A stretch of DNA of 64,000 nucleotides from Parapedobacter indicus (GTDB lineage: Bacteria > Bacteroidota > Bacteroidia > Sphingobacteriales > Sphingobacteriaceae): assembly GCF_900113765.1 (NCBI RefSeq), contig NZ_FOQO01000002.1:1-64000 (forward strand), written 5' to 3'. The stretch's first letter is position 1. Each line of letters begins with the position of its first letter. A model generated the notes under the pieces. It was given only the letters and a program-made list of their open reading frames with translations. It did no database searches and was not told where the DNA came from. A program made the position numbers and the translations under genes. Below, piece after piece: positions 52,799 through 63,000 of this stretch.

Positions 52799-53365
52799 AT
52801 GGATAAGCAAAATCTTTTTGACCCGTTCACCGCCAAGAAAGCAAAAATTAAAATACCGGATTTGGCAGTATTTGCTGCAGATACAGCCATCCCGGTGACA
52901 TGGTGGCATGCGCTATCCTACCATGAGCAGGATGATTCCTTAGCCTTCCGTGCTGCCTGGGTATTAGAGCACATTGCAGCCTATTATCCGGAACGCTTTT
53001 CATCGGTTTTCGCAGATTTCCTCTCCAGGCTGCCAGATCAACGAAACCGCAGCTGCCAACGCCACTTCACTAAAATACTGATGATGATTACCGATCCCAA
53101 GGCGCCGGACAGTTACCGTGACGCCTATCTCCAGACCGATCGCGAACGCTTGGCAGAAACGGTTTTCGGATGGCTCATCGATACAAGTACGCCTGTGGCT
53201 GTACAGGTCAACTGCTTAGACATTCTTTACAACCTGATTGCAGAATTTGATTGGATCAAAGACGAATTGAAACAACAGACCGAATACCTATTACGTGAAG
53301 GATCGGCGGCCATGCAGAGCCGGGGAAAGAAAGTATTGGCGAAGCTCAGTAAATCAAAACCGTAG
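52799..53365 (+). CDS. Conserved hypothetical protein, helical (HEAT-like)
   Basis: About 188 residues from ATG 52799 (MDKQNLFDPFTAKKAKIKI); the longest frame begins with TTG and adds 20 unlikely residues. Mostly alpha-helical: TWWHALSYHEQDDSLAFRAA, VLEHIAAYYPERFSSVFADF, TKILMMITDP, VQVNCLDILYNLIAEFDWI, LREGSAAMQSRGKKVLAKL. The pattern resembles HEAT-like helical repeats. No signal peptide or catalytic motif; probably a cytoplasmic scaffold. I do not recognise a function. Its end overlaps the convergent outer-membrane protein gene by 12 bases. Confidence 0.7.
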   Translation: MDKQNLFDPFTAKKAKIKIPDLAVFAADTAIPVTWWHALSYHEQDDSLAFRAAWVLEHIAAYYPERFSSVFADFLSRLPDQRNRSCQRHFTKILMMITDPKAPDSYRDAYLQTDRERLAETVFGWLIDTSTPVAVQVNCLDILYNLIAEFDWIKDELKQQTEYLLREGSAAMQSRGKKVLAKLSKSKP

Positions 53366-54100
53366 ATTAACACCGACGGTAAACAGCCCATAAACATCGT
53401 CGTGCTCGTTGCCCGTGTAAGCACCGCTATACCCGTCCAACTCGTCGTTTAACGAAAAATTAAGCTGCCCATTAACCACCAGATTCCATATATAGGAATC
53501 AAGCAAATCCGGTTTAAGGTTATGCAGGGGTATTTCAATTCCTAAGTTGGTATTTACAAGGTAACTCACCCCCTGCCGGCTTCCCTGCAAAAGAAGTTGT
53601 CCTTGCGGAATGGTATTGTTGTTATTGTTAGGTCCTGTGGGCTTCTCATTTCGCTGCCCCTCCCACTGCAAGCTATACAATGCGCCCACACCCGCACCGA
53701 TATATACGCTATTAAGTGCGCGCTTTCCGAACGATTCACGGTATTCAATCCGCCGAAGGTGGTCGTCCTGCAGAAACTTAATGGGTTGGAAATTGACACC
53801 CAAAATAGCGGCATGGTATAGATTGGTTGCCTTTCTTACGTTATCTTCGTCCGTCCCCCGTAACAGCCCTTCCTGCAACTCCAGCCCGAGGCTGATTCCA
53901 TGTGTGAGGAAATAATTGCCTCGCAAGTATACAGCTCCTCCGACTTGCCGTTTTTCCAAATCGCCATACATCAGGGTAGGGCCCAAACCGGCTGATACTG
54001 AATAACGGAAATAAGGAATGGGCGATTCATTTCCAAACTGCGCACGACCAAAATAAGGAAAGACCACAACAAACAATACAATCAAGCAACTTCTTCTCAT
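53354..54100 (-). CDS. Outer-membrane beta-barrel protein of unknown function
   Basis: 248 residues. Signal peptide (MRRSCLIVLFVVVFPYFGRAQ). The rest alternates polar and aromatic residues in beta strands (YSVSAGLGPTLMYGDL, GAVYLRGNYFLTHGISLGLEL, AILGVNFQPIKF, SVYIGAGVGALYSLQWE, LNFSLNDELDGYSGAYTG) and ends in GVNLRF with terminal Phe, as in outer-membrane barrels. No family assignment beyond that. Starts 76 bases before the end of ruvB on the same strand. Confidence 0.75.
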   Translation of the reverse strand: MRRSCLIVLFVVVFPYFGRAQFGNESPIPYFRYSVSAGLGPTLMYGDLEKRQVGGAVYLRGNYFLTHGISLGLELQEGLLRGTDEDNVRKATNLYHAAILGVNFQPIKFLQDDHLRRIEYRESFGKRALNSVYIGAGVGALYSLQWEGQRNEKPTGPNNNNNTIPQGQLLLQGSRQGVSYLVNTNLGIEIPLHNLKPDLLDSYIWNLVVNGQLNFSLNDELDGYSGAYTGNEHDDVYGLFTVGVNLRF

Positions 54101-54176
54101 AACGATAGATTCACCGTACCGGATAATTTTTCAAGGGATCACCTAACAATACTTATACCATTCTGCGCAAAAAGCA

Positions 54177-55199
54177 TTAAAAAAGTGTATTCCCTTTTGC
54201 CGGATTTATTTTCCCCAAATGCCTATAGGCCAATTCTGTACATTCTCTGCCCCTCGAAGTACGCATTAAATATCCTTCCTGTATTAAAAAGGGTTCGTAA
54301 ACTTCTTCAATAGTCCCCTCGTCTTCTCCCACCGCCGTTGCAACGGTCTTGATCCCTACCGGACCGCCCTTAAACTTTTCAATAATAGTAAGCAGTATAC
54401 GATTGTCCATTTCATCAAGGCCATGTTCGTCAACATTGAGTGCATTGAGTGCATACTGAGCAATGGGCACGTCAATTTTTCCGTCTCCTTTGATTTGAGC
54501 GAAATCGCGTGTACGCCGGAGCAAGGCGTTCGCGATGCGGGGTGTACCGCGGCTTCTACGGGCGATTTCATAGGCCCCTTCTTCTGTGATAGGTGTCCGA
54601 AGGATGCTGGCCGACCGGAGCACAATGGTGGTCAATAGCTTGGCATCATAGTATTCCAGTCGGGCATTAATACCAAACCTCGCACGCAGTGGTGCCGTAA
54701 GCAGCCCAGACCGGGTAGTCGCTCCTACCAACGTAAACGGGTTGAGGGTAATTTGCACGGATCGTGCATTCGGGCCGGTCTCAAGCATAATATCGATCCG
54801 GAAATCTTCCATAGCTGAATAAAGGTATTCTTCCACCAACGGACTTAAACGGTGTATTTCATCGATGAAAAGAATATCACCCTCCTCAAGATTTGTAAGC
54901 AGGCCCGCTAAATCGCCTGGCTTATCTAGCACCGGTCCGGAAGTAATTTTAATACCCGACCCCATTTCATTGGCAATGATGTGTGAAAGAGTTGTCTTAC
55001 CCAAACCCGGCGGACCATGCAGCAGTACGTGGTCAAGTGCCTCGCCACGCAATTTCGCTGCTTGCACAAATACCTTCAGATTTGCCAATATTTTTTGCTG
55101 GCCGGTAAAATCTTCAAAGGCCTGGGGGCGGAGTACTTTTTCCAGTTCGCGCTCCGTATTCGACAATCTTTCGGCATTCGGATCCAAATTTTCGTTCAT
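54177..55199 (-). CDS. ruvB: Holliday junction branch-migration ATPase RuvB
   Basis: 340 residues, standard length. Ruv[24 protein letters not shown], Walker [18 protein letters not shown] about 57-73, [24 protein letters not shown] (Walker B about 110), sensor 1 [19 protein letters not shown] about 160-178 with arginine finger; lid and C-terminal winged helix: [53 protein letters not shown] stretch, [12 protein letters not shown]. Drives branch migration with RuvA. RuvA and RuvC genes are not adjacent. Confidence 0.97.
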   Translation of the reverse strand: MNENLDPNAERLSNTERELEKVLRPQAFEDFTGQQKILANLKVFVQAAKLRGEALDHVLLHGPPGLGKTTLSHIIANEMGSGIKITSGPVLDKPGDLAGLLTNLEEGDILFIDEIHRLSPLVEEYLYSAMEDFRIDIMLETGPNARSVQITLNPFTLVGATTRSGLLTAPLRARFGINARLEYYDAKLLTTIVLRSASILRTPITEEGAYEIARRSRGTPRIANALLRRTRDFAQIKGDGKIDVPIAQYALNALNVDEHGLDEMDNRILLTIIEKFKGGPVGIKTVATAVGEDEGTIEEVYEPFLIQEGYLMRTSRGRECTELAYRHLGKINPAKGNTLF

Positions 55200-55206
55200 G
55201 TTTTTC

Positions 55207-55248
55207 GCTTTCGGTAATCAGCTTTCGGTAATCAGCTTTCGGCTATCA
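55207..55248. repeat. 14-bp tandem repeat between glycosyltransferase and ruvB
   Basis: Unit GCTTTCGGTAATCA at 55207-55220 and 55221-55234, third copy 55235-55248 with one change (GCTTTCGGCTATCA). The stop codon of the glycosyltransferase (minus strand, 55246-55248) lies in the third unit, so the repeat reaches into the coding end. It fills nearly all of the gap to ruvB. Confidence 0.9.
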
Positions 55249-55971
55249 GCTATATTTTCGGAACCAACTATTCACTTTCATTTGGATGACACCGAAAAAA
55301 GCTTCTCTGAAAATACGGGTACTCATTTTAGATTCTCCTTCGGTACGATCGGTAAAGATAATCGGTATTTCCACCACTTTAAATCCATATTTGATCGCTG
55401 TGAATTTCATTTCGATCTGAAATGCATATCCGACGAATTTAATCCGTTCGAGCGGTATCGTTTCCAGTACGTGGCGTTGATAACAAACGAAGCCTGCCGT
55501 GGCATCCCGCACGGAAATCCCCGTGATCCACCGAACATATCCCGACGCAAAATACGACATCAACACGCGATTCATGGGCCAGTTGACGACGTTTACGCCT
55601 TTGATATACCGGGATCCGATGGCCATGTCTGCTCCTACCACACACGTTTCACGCAGGCGAATAAGATCATCCGGATTGTGGGAAAAATCTGCATCCATCT
55701 CGAAAATATAGGCGTAATTCCTAGCCAGGCACCATTGGAAACCGTGGATATAAGCTGTTCCCAAGCCCGATTTCCCTTTGCGCTCTTCCAGGAAGAGCCG
55801 ATCAGGAAATTCGTTTTGCAAGTGCTTAACAATGATCCCTGTCCCATCCGGCGAGCCATCATCTACCACCAATATATCAAAATCAACCGCTAGTGAAAAG
55901 ACCTTGCGGATGATCTTTTCGATGTTTTCCTTTTCGTTGTACGTTGGGATGATAACGACACTATCTGACAC
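55246..55971 (-). CDS. Polyprenol monophosphomannose synthase-like glycosyltransferase (GT2)
   Basis: About 241 residues with a GTG start at 55971 (MSDSVVIIPTYNEKENIEKI); the longer frame begins with TTG. GT2 fold: VIIPTYNEKENI, DILVVDDGSPDGTG, FLEERKGKSGLGTAYIHGF, YIFEMDADFSHNPDDL (DxD metal site), GADMAIGSRYIKG, and the late VEIPIIFTDRTEGESKMS. This is the dolichol-phosphate mannosyltransferase (DPM1) pattern, without a C-terminal membrane domain. It moves a sugar from a nucleotide donor to a lipid-phosphate carrier at the inner membrane. Ends within a 14-bp repeat just before ruvB. Confidence 0.9.
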   Translation of the reverse strand: MSDSVVIIPTYNEKENIEKIIRKVFSLAVDFDILVVDDGSPDGTGIIVKHLQNEFPDRLFLEERKGKSGLGTAYIHGFQWCLARNYAYIFEMDADFSHNPDDLIRLRETCVVGADMAIGSRYIKGVNVVNWPMNRVLMSYFASGYVRWITGISVRDATAGFVCYQRHVLETIPLERIKFVGYAFQIEMKFTAIKYGFKVVEIPIIFTDRTEGESKMSTRIFREAFFGVIQMKVNSWFRKYS

Positions 55972-56007
55972 GTTGACTCTCAATTTTACGTGTAAAGGTA
56001 CGGAATA

Positions 56008-57609
56008 TCAATGAATGCCATGCATCATCCGTTTCAGTATGGGAGAAAACAAGATCAATAATAACCCTGCAAGCCCAGGAATCACAGCAAAAATCAAAAA
56101 GAACGTCGAAAGTGAGTAAGTTTCGCTGATTTTGTCAATCAAGCTGCCAGACATACCAGCCAGCCAATTGGCCACTGCGCTGCATGCAAACCATACGCCG
56201 AAAATCAATCCCACAAATTTCTGTGGGGATAGCTTGCTCATGTAGGAAAGCCCTACGGGCGAAAGACACAACTCACCCGAGGTATGGAAAAAATAGGCTA
56301 AAACCAACCAAATCATACTGACCTGTGCGGTAGCAGCTCCTTGAGGAATGTCTTTACTACCATATCCCAACACGGCAAAACCGATCCCAAGAAGGATTAA
56401 TCCCAGCGCAAATTTAACTGGCCCTGTTGGATTAAATACCTTTTCCCATACTTTGCTGAATGGAGTTGCCAATGTAATGATGAAAAACGAATTCAGTATC
56501 TGAAACCAGGAGGCAGCAACTTCCGTCTCCAATGCATTAAATTCACGATATACTTTCCATATACCGAGACACCAAATGACAAAGAAACTCAGTCCGGTAA
56601 ACAGAATCGAAATTGGGTACTCGGAAAATATTTTCTTTGCCAGCGAAAACAGCACCCACGTGACGATCACCAATGGAAAAAGTGTTAACGCAGCGTCGAC
56701 CCATTTAAAGGTAAGCGCTGCATTACCTGCAAGTACCCGCTGGGTATAATCTTTCGCAAAGATGGACATGGACCCGCCCGCTTGCTCAAAAGCCATCCAA
56801 AAAAAGATACTCGACAAAGAAAGAACAATGATTACAATCAGTCGGTCTCTCACGACACGCGAAGAAGTTTCGCTTTCGATGGAATCGTCGACGGCATTGA
56901 CCTGTTTTTCGCCCGCTATTCGCTCACGCGTTTCTTTGGGCGACTCACCCAGCACGCCAAAAATACGCTGGGCAAAATAAAATTGCAGCATACCAAAGAA
57001 CATGAATATACCCGCCAAGCCAAATCCATAATGCCAGCCGATTTTTTCACCGATATACCCGCAAAGCAGCATTCCTAGAAAAGCGCCTGCATTAATCCCC
57101 ATATAAAAAATGGTGTAAGCTGCATCTTTTTTGGTGCTGTTATCGGGGTATAATTGTCCCACGATGGAAGAAATATTCGGTTTAAATAGCCCATTCCCTA
57201 AAATCATTAATACCAGACCGATGTAGAAAAAGCTGGAACCTACACCTTCCAACGCCATGGAGGCATGTCCCAGTGTCATAATCAGCGCTCCCAGGACAAC
57301 CGCCTTCCGGTAGCCTGTAAGCCTATCGGCGATGAAACCACCGATCAACGGAGTTAAGTAAACCAACCCGGTATACCATCCGTATAACTGCATCGCGTCT
57401 TCTCGGGTCCATTCCCATCCCCCCTTCGCCAATTCAGAAACAAGGAACAAGGTCAACAAAGCCCTCATCCCATAATAACTGAATCGTTCCCACATTTCGG
57501 TAAAGAAAAGTACAAATAATCCCACGGGATGGTCAAACACCCGTTTTGTGCTGACTCCGCGCTCAATCAGATGCGCATCCAGTTGGTCTTCGTGATTCGT
57601 AAATCCCAT
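56008..57609 (-). CDS. POT-family proton-dependent oligopeptide transporter
   Basis: 533 residues, about 14 membrane helices. The signature FFTEMWERFSYYGMRALLTL contains the proton-coupling ExxER motif; then YLTPLIGGFIADRLTGYRKAV, LMILGNGLFKPNISSIVGQLYP and AYTIFYMGINAGAFLG. The late SGELCLSPVGLSYMSKLSP also fits. It imports di- and tripeptides with protons. The ATG at 57609 is good, and a promoter lies upstream (57639-57668). Next on the same strand after 36 bases is the glycosyltransferase gene. Confidence 0.94.
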   Translation of the reverse strand: MGFTNHEDQLDAHLIERGVSTKRVFDHPVGLFVLFFTEMWERFSYYGMRALLTLFLVSELAKGGWEWTREDAMQLYGWYTGLVYLTPLIGGFIADRLTGYRKAVVLGALIMTLGHASMALEGVGSSFFYIGLVLMILGNGLFKPNISSIVGQLYPDNSTKKDAAYTIFYMGINAGAFLGMLLCGYIGEKIGWHYGFGLAGIFMFFGMLQFYFAQRIFGVLGESPKETRERIAGEKQVNAVDDSIESETSSRVVRDRLIVIIVLSLSSIFFWMAFEQAGGSMSIFAKDYTQRVLAGNAALTFKWVDAALTLFPLVIVTWVLFSLAKKIFSEYPISILFTGLSFFVIWCLGIWKVYREFNALETEVAASWFQILNSFFIITLATPFSKVWEKVFNPTGPVKFALGLILLGIGFAVLGYGSKDIPQGAATAQVSMIWLVLAYFFHTSGELCLSPVGLSYMSKLSPQKFVGLIFGVWFACSAVANWLAGMSGSLIDKISETYSLSTFFLIFAVIPGLAGLLLILFSPILKRMMHGIH

Positions 57610-57638
57610 AAAAATATATTCATTTTGTGCATAAAAGG

Positions 57639-57668
57639 CAAGTATAATTTAGGATAACCTGCTGCAAA
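57639..57668 (-). promoter_or_regulatory. Promoter of the POT transporter gene
   Basis: On the minus strand: TTTG (57668-57665), 18-base spacer, TATACTTG (57646-57639), close to the Bacteroidota consensus with one mismatch. Transcription would start about 20-30 bases before the ATG. Confidence 0.5.
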
Positions 57669-57733
57669 TAAAAAAACTTTTTATGACTTAGGCAGAAAGT
57701 TTACCAAATTAATTTCATCTAGCTACCCTATAT

Positions 57734-58639
57734 TTATTGTGCAGAAAGCCCACTTTTCGGATGGTTGGCAGGTTTTCGAGGATCGTTATATTCATCATCT
57801 TCCGGTGCCGCAGGATTCCGCATCGGGGTATCTGGAATAAATACCAATACACCGTTCTGCAATTGCCAGGCATCGTACGTCATATCCGGTCCGTATTGTT
57901 CATACTGCCCCTCTTCCTGTACATCGGGCGGTGCTAAATGATCCAGCACGATCCGGTTTTCCGTACTGTCGTAATCCATATACATGCGCGCATTCCGGCT
58001 ATAACGATAAATCGCTCGCGTTTGGGCCCGCGTACTGTCACTGTCAAAGATCGCCTTACCCAATTTCACACCTTCGTTGCCAATTGTCAACACTTCAATC
58101 ACCTTTTGTGTCATCTGGGCTGTGTGCCCTTTCCACCCCAGCAGAATATATTCACCGCCGAATGGTATGATGCGATAATATTGTGCTCCATACCAATTGG
58201 CTGCCGTAGTTACTGTCCTTTCGGGAGACTCAATCTCATACGTTTTATCCAGCAAAGGATACATTTTCAAGCCACCATTGGGTGTATTTAACTGGATGGT
58301 GCCATAGTAGAGGTAAGAGCCGTCGTTTAACGGAACATGCCAGGAAAACACCCGGAATTTGTCATCCGGTGATCGGAGTATGGATACCATGGCAAGGGAA
58401 TCAAATTCAAATTGATAGGAATTGGGTACCTTTAATGCCGACACCAATGTTTTTACAAACGTGAAATTCGCTTTTAGCCGTTCCGGTTCGGACGGCTCGT
58501 TGTAGATGGTATAGCCCAACCCAATAAGGCTATCCTGTATGGTTTCCATGGCAGCGCGATCCACCGACTGTCCCTTTGCAGGCATCAACCAGCAACCCAA
58601 TCCGATTATCCACACCAATTGTCGAACCTTCATCTTCAT
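57734..58639 (-). CDS. Exported conserved hypothetical protein
   Basis: 301 residues with a signal peptide (MKMKVRQLVWIIGLGCWLMPAKG). No catalytic motif recognised. The body contains YQFEFDSLAMVSILRSPDDKF, FSWHVPLNDGSYLYYGTIQL, WYGAQYYRIIP, YILLGWKGHTAQMTQKVIEVL, RMYMDYDSTENRIVLDHLAPP and ends in an acidic, Pro-rich tail (NPAAPEDDEYNDPRKP). Such proteins recur in Sphingobacteriaceae. It begins on the base right after the thiolase stop (TAAATG), so it is surely translated from the same mRNA, but no functional link is evident. Confidence 0.7.
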   Translation of the reverse strand: MKMKVRQLVWIIGLGCWLMPAKGQSVDRAAMETIQDSLIGLGYTIYNEPSEPERLKANFTFVKTLVSALKVPNSYQFEFDSLAMVSILRSPDDKFRVFSWHVPLNDGSYLYYGTIQLNTPNGGLKMYPLLDKTYEIESPERTVTTAANWYGAQYYRIIPFGGEYILLGWKGHTAQMTQKVIEVLTIGNEGVKLGKAIFDSDSTRAQTRAIYRYSRNARMYMDYDSTENRIVLDHLAPPDVQEEGQYEQYGPDMTYDAWQLQNGVLVFIPDTPMRNPAAPEDDEYNDPRKPANHPKSGLSAQ

Positions 58640-59815
58640 TTACACTTTTTCCAACACCAACGCACTCGCTCCGCCGCCGCCGTTGCAAATGCCTGCCACC
58701 CCCATTCGGCCGCCGTTTTGGGCCAACACCGAAAGCAGTGTCACCACGATGCGGGCTCCGGACGCGCCCAATGGATGACCCAGCGATACGGCACCGCCGT
58801 TTACATTCACGTTATCCGGCGATAAACCAAGTTTACGGTTATTTGCAATGGATACGACGGAAAAAGCCTCATTAATCTCATAAAAATCCACTTCCGACAA
58901 CTCGACTCCTGCATGTTGCAATGCACGGGGAATTGCTTTGGCAGGCGCCGTGGTAAACCATTCGGGAGCTTGTTGGGCATCGGCATATCCACATATACGC
59001 GCCAATGGCCGCAATCCCAACTCTTTCAATTTGGCTCCACTGACCAATATCAACGCCGCCGCGCCGTCGTTAAGTGTGGAAGCATTGGCGGCGGTTACCG
59101 TCCCATCTTTCTTGAAAACCGGCTTTAAAAACGGAACCTTATCGAACGTCACCGCGTGGATTTCTTCATCCTCACTAACTACGTTCACCGCTCCTTTTCG
59201 ATCAACCACTTCAACAGAGACAATTTCATCTTTAAATTTACCGGCATGCTGCGCGGCTTGCGACCGTCTATAGGATTCAATCGCATAAGCATCCTGCTCC
59301 TCACGGCTAATACCACATTCAACGGCACAAAGCTCAGCCGCCGACCCCATGTGAAAATCGTTATAAACATCCCAAAGCCCATCTTTTAGCAAACCATCGA
59401 TGACTTGTCCATGTCCCAGCCGGTATCCGGTTCTTGCCTTGTCCAAATAATAGGGCACATTGCTCATGCTTTCCATGCCCCCGGCTACCACGATGTGGTT
59501 TATGCCTAATGCGATGCTCTGTGCAGCCAGCATGATAGCCTTAGCACCCGAAGCACATACTTTATTTACCGTAGTAGCAGGAATATCAGGCAGTCCAGCA
59601 AATTTGGCTGCTTGAGTGGCAGGTGCTTGGCCTAAGTTAGCAGACAGTACATTACCGAAATAAACTTCTTGGACATCACGGGCCGAAAGCCCTCCGCGGC
59701 TTATCGCCTCCGCAATTGCAATTCCTCCCAACTGGGTGGCTGACAGGGAAGACAATCCCCCTCCAAACCCTCCTATAGGTGTGCGTACAGCGGCGACTAC
59801 GTAAATTTCCTGCAT
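58640..59815 (-). CDS. Acetyl-CoA C-acetyltransferase (thiolase)
   Basis: 391 residues, standard thiolase length. N-terminal IYVVAAVRTPIGGFGGGLSSL; the acyl-accepting Cys in VNKVCASGAKAIMLAAQ about 88; GGMESMSNVPYYL; NASTLNDGAAALILVS; the His of YEINEAFSVVSIANNRKLG and of GGAVSLGHPLGASGARIVV about 350; and the final Cys-Gly in GICNGGGGASAL. It condenses or cleaves acetoacetyl-CoA. It is divergent from the third SusC gene across a 227-base AT-rich region. Confidence 0.94.
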   Translation of the reverse strand: MQEIYVVAAVRTPIGGFGGGLSSLSATQLGGIAIAEAISRGGLSARDVQEVYFGNVLSANLGQAPATQAAKFAGLPDIPATTVNKVCASGAKAIMLAAQSIALGINHIVVAGGMESMSNVPYYLDKARTGYRLGHGQVIDGLLKDGLWDVYNDFHMGSAAELCAVECGISREEQDAYAIESYRRSQAAQHAGKFKDEIVSVEVVDRKGAVNVVSEDEEIHAVTFDKVPFLKPVFKKDGTVTAANASTLNDGAAALILVSGAKLKELGLRPLARICGYADAQQAPEWFTTAPAKAIPRALQHAGVELSEVDFYEINEAFSVVSIANNRKLGLSPDNVNVNGGAVSLGHPLGASGARIVVTLLSVLAQNGGRMGVAGICNGGGGASALVLEKV

Positions 59816-60042
59816 GCCTGTAAAGGTACAAAACTCGATTTAAATTCCCCTTGCTTAGTGTTCAGACAACGGCAAGATCAAAGTTAAAAAATATTTATTT
59901 TTATTATAATTATTACTTAATTTTGACTTAATAATGTTTTAATATGTTTAAAATACCTTTACAAACGCAAAATACATTCGTTTTATGTGGTATTCCGAAT
60001 TAAACACTATAAAAACAAAAACAATTTTAAACTAAATTAATC
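59816..60042. promoter_or_regulatory. AT-rich divergent promoter region, thiolase / SusC
   Basis: 227 bases, very AT-rich in the middle. TAATTTTG at 59919-59926 matches a plus-strand -7 box, though no clear -33 box is seen at the usual distance; on the minus strand TACCTTTA stands just before the thiolase start. No ORF or hairpin of note. Confidence 0.4.
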
Positions 60043-63000
60043 ATGAAAAGACACCTTTTTAAAGTTTTGCCTCCGTGGGGGCAAGTCGGCTTACTCGTCG
60101 TCGTGCTTCTTTTGTTTTCCGGATCCGTGTTTTCACAGGAAAACACTGGAACCCTTACAGGAACCATTTCTGACGAAACAGGGCCATTACAGGGAGCTTC
60201 TGTTGTTATTTCCAGCAACGGTTATGGCACCAAGACGGATCGAAACGGTAATTATTCGTTTAACGTTCCAGCAGGTTCATACACACTCACCGTAACTTAC
60301 GTTGGCTATCAAAACACAGAAAGGGATGTGACCATAGAAGCGGGCAGGGCAGTGACGGCCAACTTCACCATGACCGGCAACACCCAACTACAAGAAGTAC
60401 AAATAAGTTATGGCAAACAAGCACGCAGGGAGATTACGGGTTCGGTCGCAACGTTAAATGCCGAAACCGTAGCAGATATGCCGGTTATGCAGTTTGGCCA
60501 GCAGATGCAAGGCAAAGTGGCCGGTGTAAACGTGGCGCAAACCAGCGGACAGCCAGGAAGGGGTATTTCATTCCGTATCCGCGGGGCGGCCTCTCTTGCT
60601 ACCGACTATCAGCCCTTGTTTGTGATTGATGGCATGCCCATCACCGGAAGCATCAACAACATTAATCCAGATGAAATTGAGTCGTTTACCATCCTGAAAG
60701 ATGCTTCAGCCACCTCATTGTATGGCTCCCGTGCCGCCAATGGCGTCATCCTGATTACTACAAAACGCGCAAAGGAGGGCGACACAAAGGTCGATTTCAA
60801 TGCAAATTATGGTTTACAGCGACTCATGGAAAATCGGGTACCCGAAGTCATGGATGGCACGCAGTGGGCTCAGTTTATGCAGCAGCGTTTTGAAGACAAA
60901 GTGAAATACGAAAACTTCAATCCGGCATCCATACCGGCTGAATATCAAGGTGACGTGACCCGTTATGGAAAAGGAACCGATTGGCACGATTTGTTAACCC
61001 GGACCGCCCCTATTCAAAGCTATAGCCTGAGCCTATTCTCGGCAAGGGAAAAATCTTCTTCAGCCGTCATCGCAGGTTATGAAGAACAGCAAGGGGTCGT
61101 CATCAACACCGGCTCAAAGCTTCTTTCCCTCCGTTTAAACCAGGACCTATCGTTGGCCGACAATAAATTACGGATCGGGTTCAACCTGGCACCAAGTTAT
61201 CGGATGGATCATAATAATAGGCTCCCTTCGGACGGGATAGAAGGATATTATGCCAAAATCCTGGAATCCAGCCCCATTTTGAGTCCGTATAACGAGGACG
61301 GCAGCTATCGGATCGGTGCCTCCTCACCGGGTATGACGGCTTATGTCAATCCGATGGCACGGATAAAAGAAAGTCAGGACGATTACAAGACCACCCGTAT
61401 TTTGGGTAACGCCTTCCTCAATTACGAGGTGTTGCCGGGATTAACCATCAAAACTAATCTGGGCATCGACAAAGGCGCCGAGACTCGGAATCAGTACCTG
61501 CCCCAGGTGGCGGTAAATACCGTCCCGGCGCTATCCGTTTTGTCAACCGGCATTAGCGGATCAGTAGACAATTATTCGTATACCGCCGAAGGTTTCCTGA
61601 ACTACCAAAAAAACTTTGGGCAAGATCACAACGTGGAAGCCTTGGTCGGATATGCAGCGCAGAAATTTGAGCAAGAAAGCAACGTTATCAATGGGACAGG
61701 TTTCCCAAGTGACGATATTTACTACCTGAGTGCGGCAACATCCATCACTTCTGCGGCCAGCAACATGACACAATATTCCCTCCTGTCGGAAATCGGGCGG
61801 CTAAACTATAACTACAAAGGAAAGTACCTGTTGCAGGGATCGATCCGGCGCGACGGGTCGTCGAGGTTTGGGGCCGACCGTAAATATGGCTGGTTCCCGG
61901 CTGTATCGGTGGGATGGATCGTCAGCGACGAGCGTTTCATGGAACGTTTCACGTTTATCGACTTACTGAAACTACGGGCCAGTTATGGCATTACCGGTAA
62001 CAATACCTTTGGCAATTTTACCGCGATACCCACATTGAGCAAATACAATTACCTTGTAAACGGGGTCCTGCAGCAGGGGCAAACGATCGGCTCGCTGGGA
62101 AATTCGGAACTGTCCTGGGAAAGGAACAAACAGCTGGACCTTGGAATTGATATAGAATTGCTGAAAAACAGGATTTCGTTTACTTATGGCTACTATCACA
62201 AACTATCGGATGGGCTGATCCAGGTAAGACAAATACCACGGGCATCCGGGTTTAGCAGCATCCAGTTTAATGTTGGCCAGTTTGAGTTTTGGGGGCATGA
62301 GCTAACCGTGAATACCGTGAATACGACCGGCAACCTGAAATGGACAACCAACGTCAACGTATCTTTTGAAAGGAATGAAATAAAAAACCTGGTTGATCCA
62401 GGGTATATCCGTAGGAATACGGGTATTTATTCCGATTACTACCGACATCAAATTGGCCGTCGACTCGGAGAATTTTACGGATTTGTACACCTCGGGTTGT
62501 ATAAAGACGAGGAGGACCTGGCCAATTCAGCCAAATACGTATCCGGAGCGAATTACTCGGCAGTGGGCACACTGAAAATGAAAGACATAAATGGGGACGG
62601 CGTGATTGACGATGTCAACGACCGGACGTTTATCGGCGACCCAACTCCGGATTTTACGTTTGGTATGACGAATACCTTCAACTATAAAAATCTGGACCTG
62701 AGCATCACGATGGCGGGGCAGGTAGGCGGCGATATCATGGCAGCTTCCAAATGGGCATATTTAACCAATATGGACGGTTCGAGGGTACCGCTAGCGGCTG
62801 CGCTGGATTATTGGCGCTCGCCGGAAAACCCCGGGTCAGGCATATATCCACGCACATTGGTCAACACGACTGCTATTGGTCGGTCGGTAAACTCGCAGTG
62901 GATCGAGAATGGAAGCTATCTGACCGCAAAAAATATTGCATTGGGTTACCGGTTTAACCTGAAGGATAATTTGATGCTAAAAAACTTCCGGCTCTATGCA

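Noticed and set aside
54865..55893. 342-codon plus-strand open frame opposite ruvB and the glycosyltransferase
   Set aside because: Antisense to two clear genes and runs through the 14-bp tandem repeat; composition is not protein-like.
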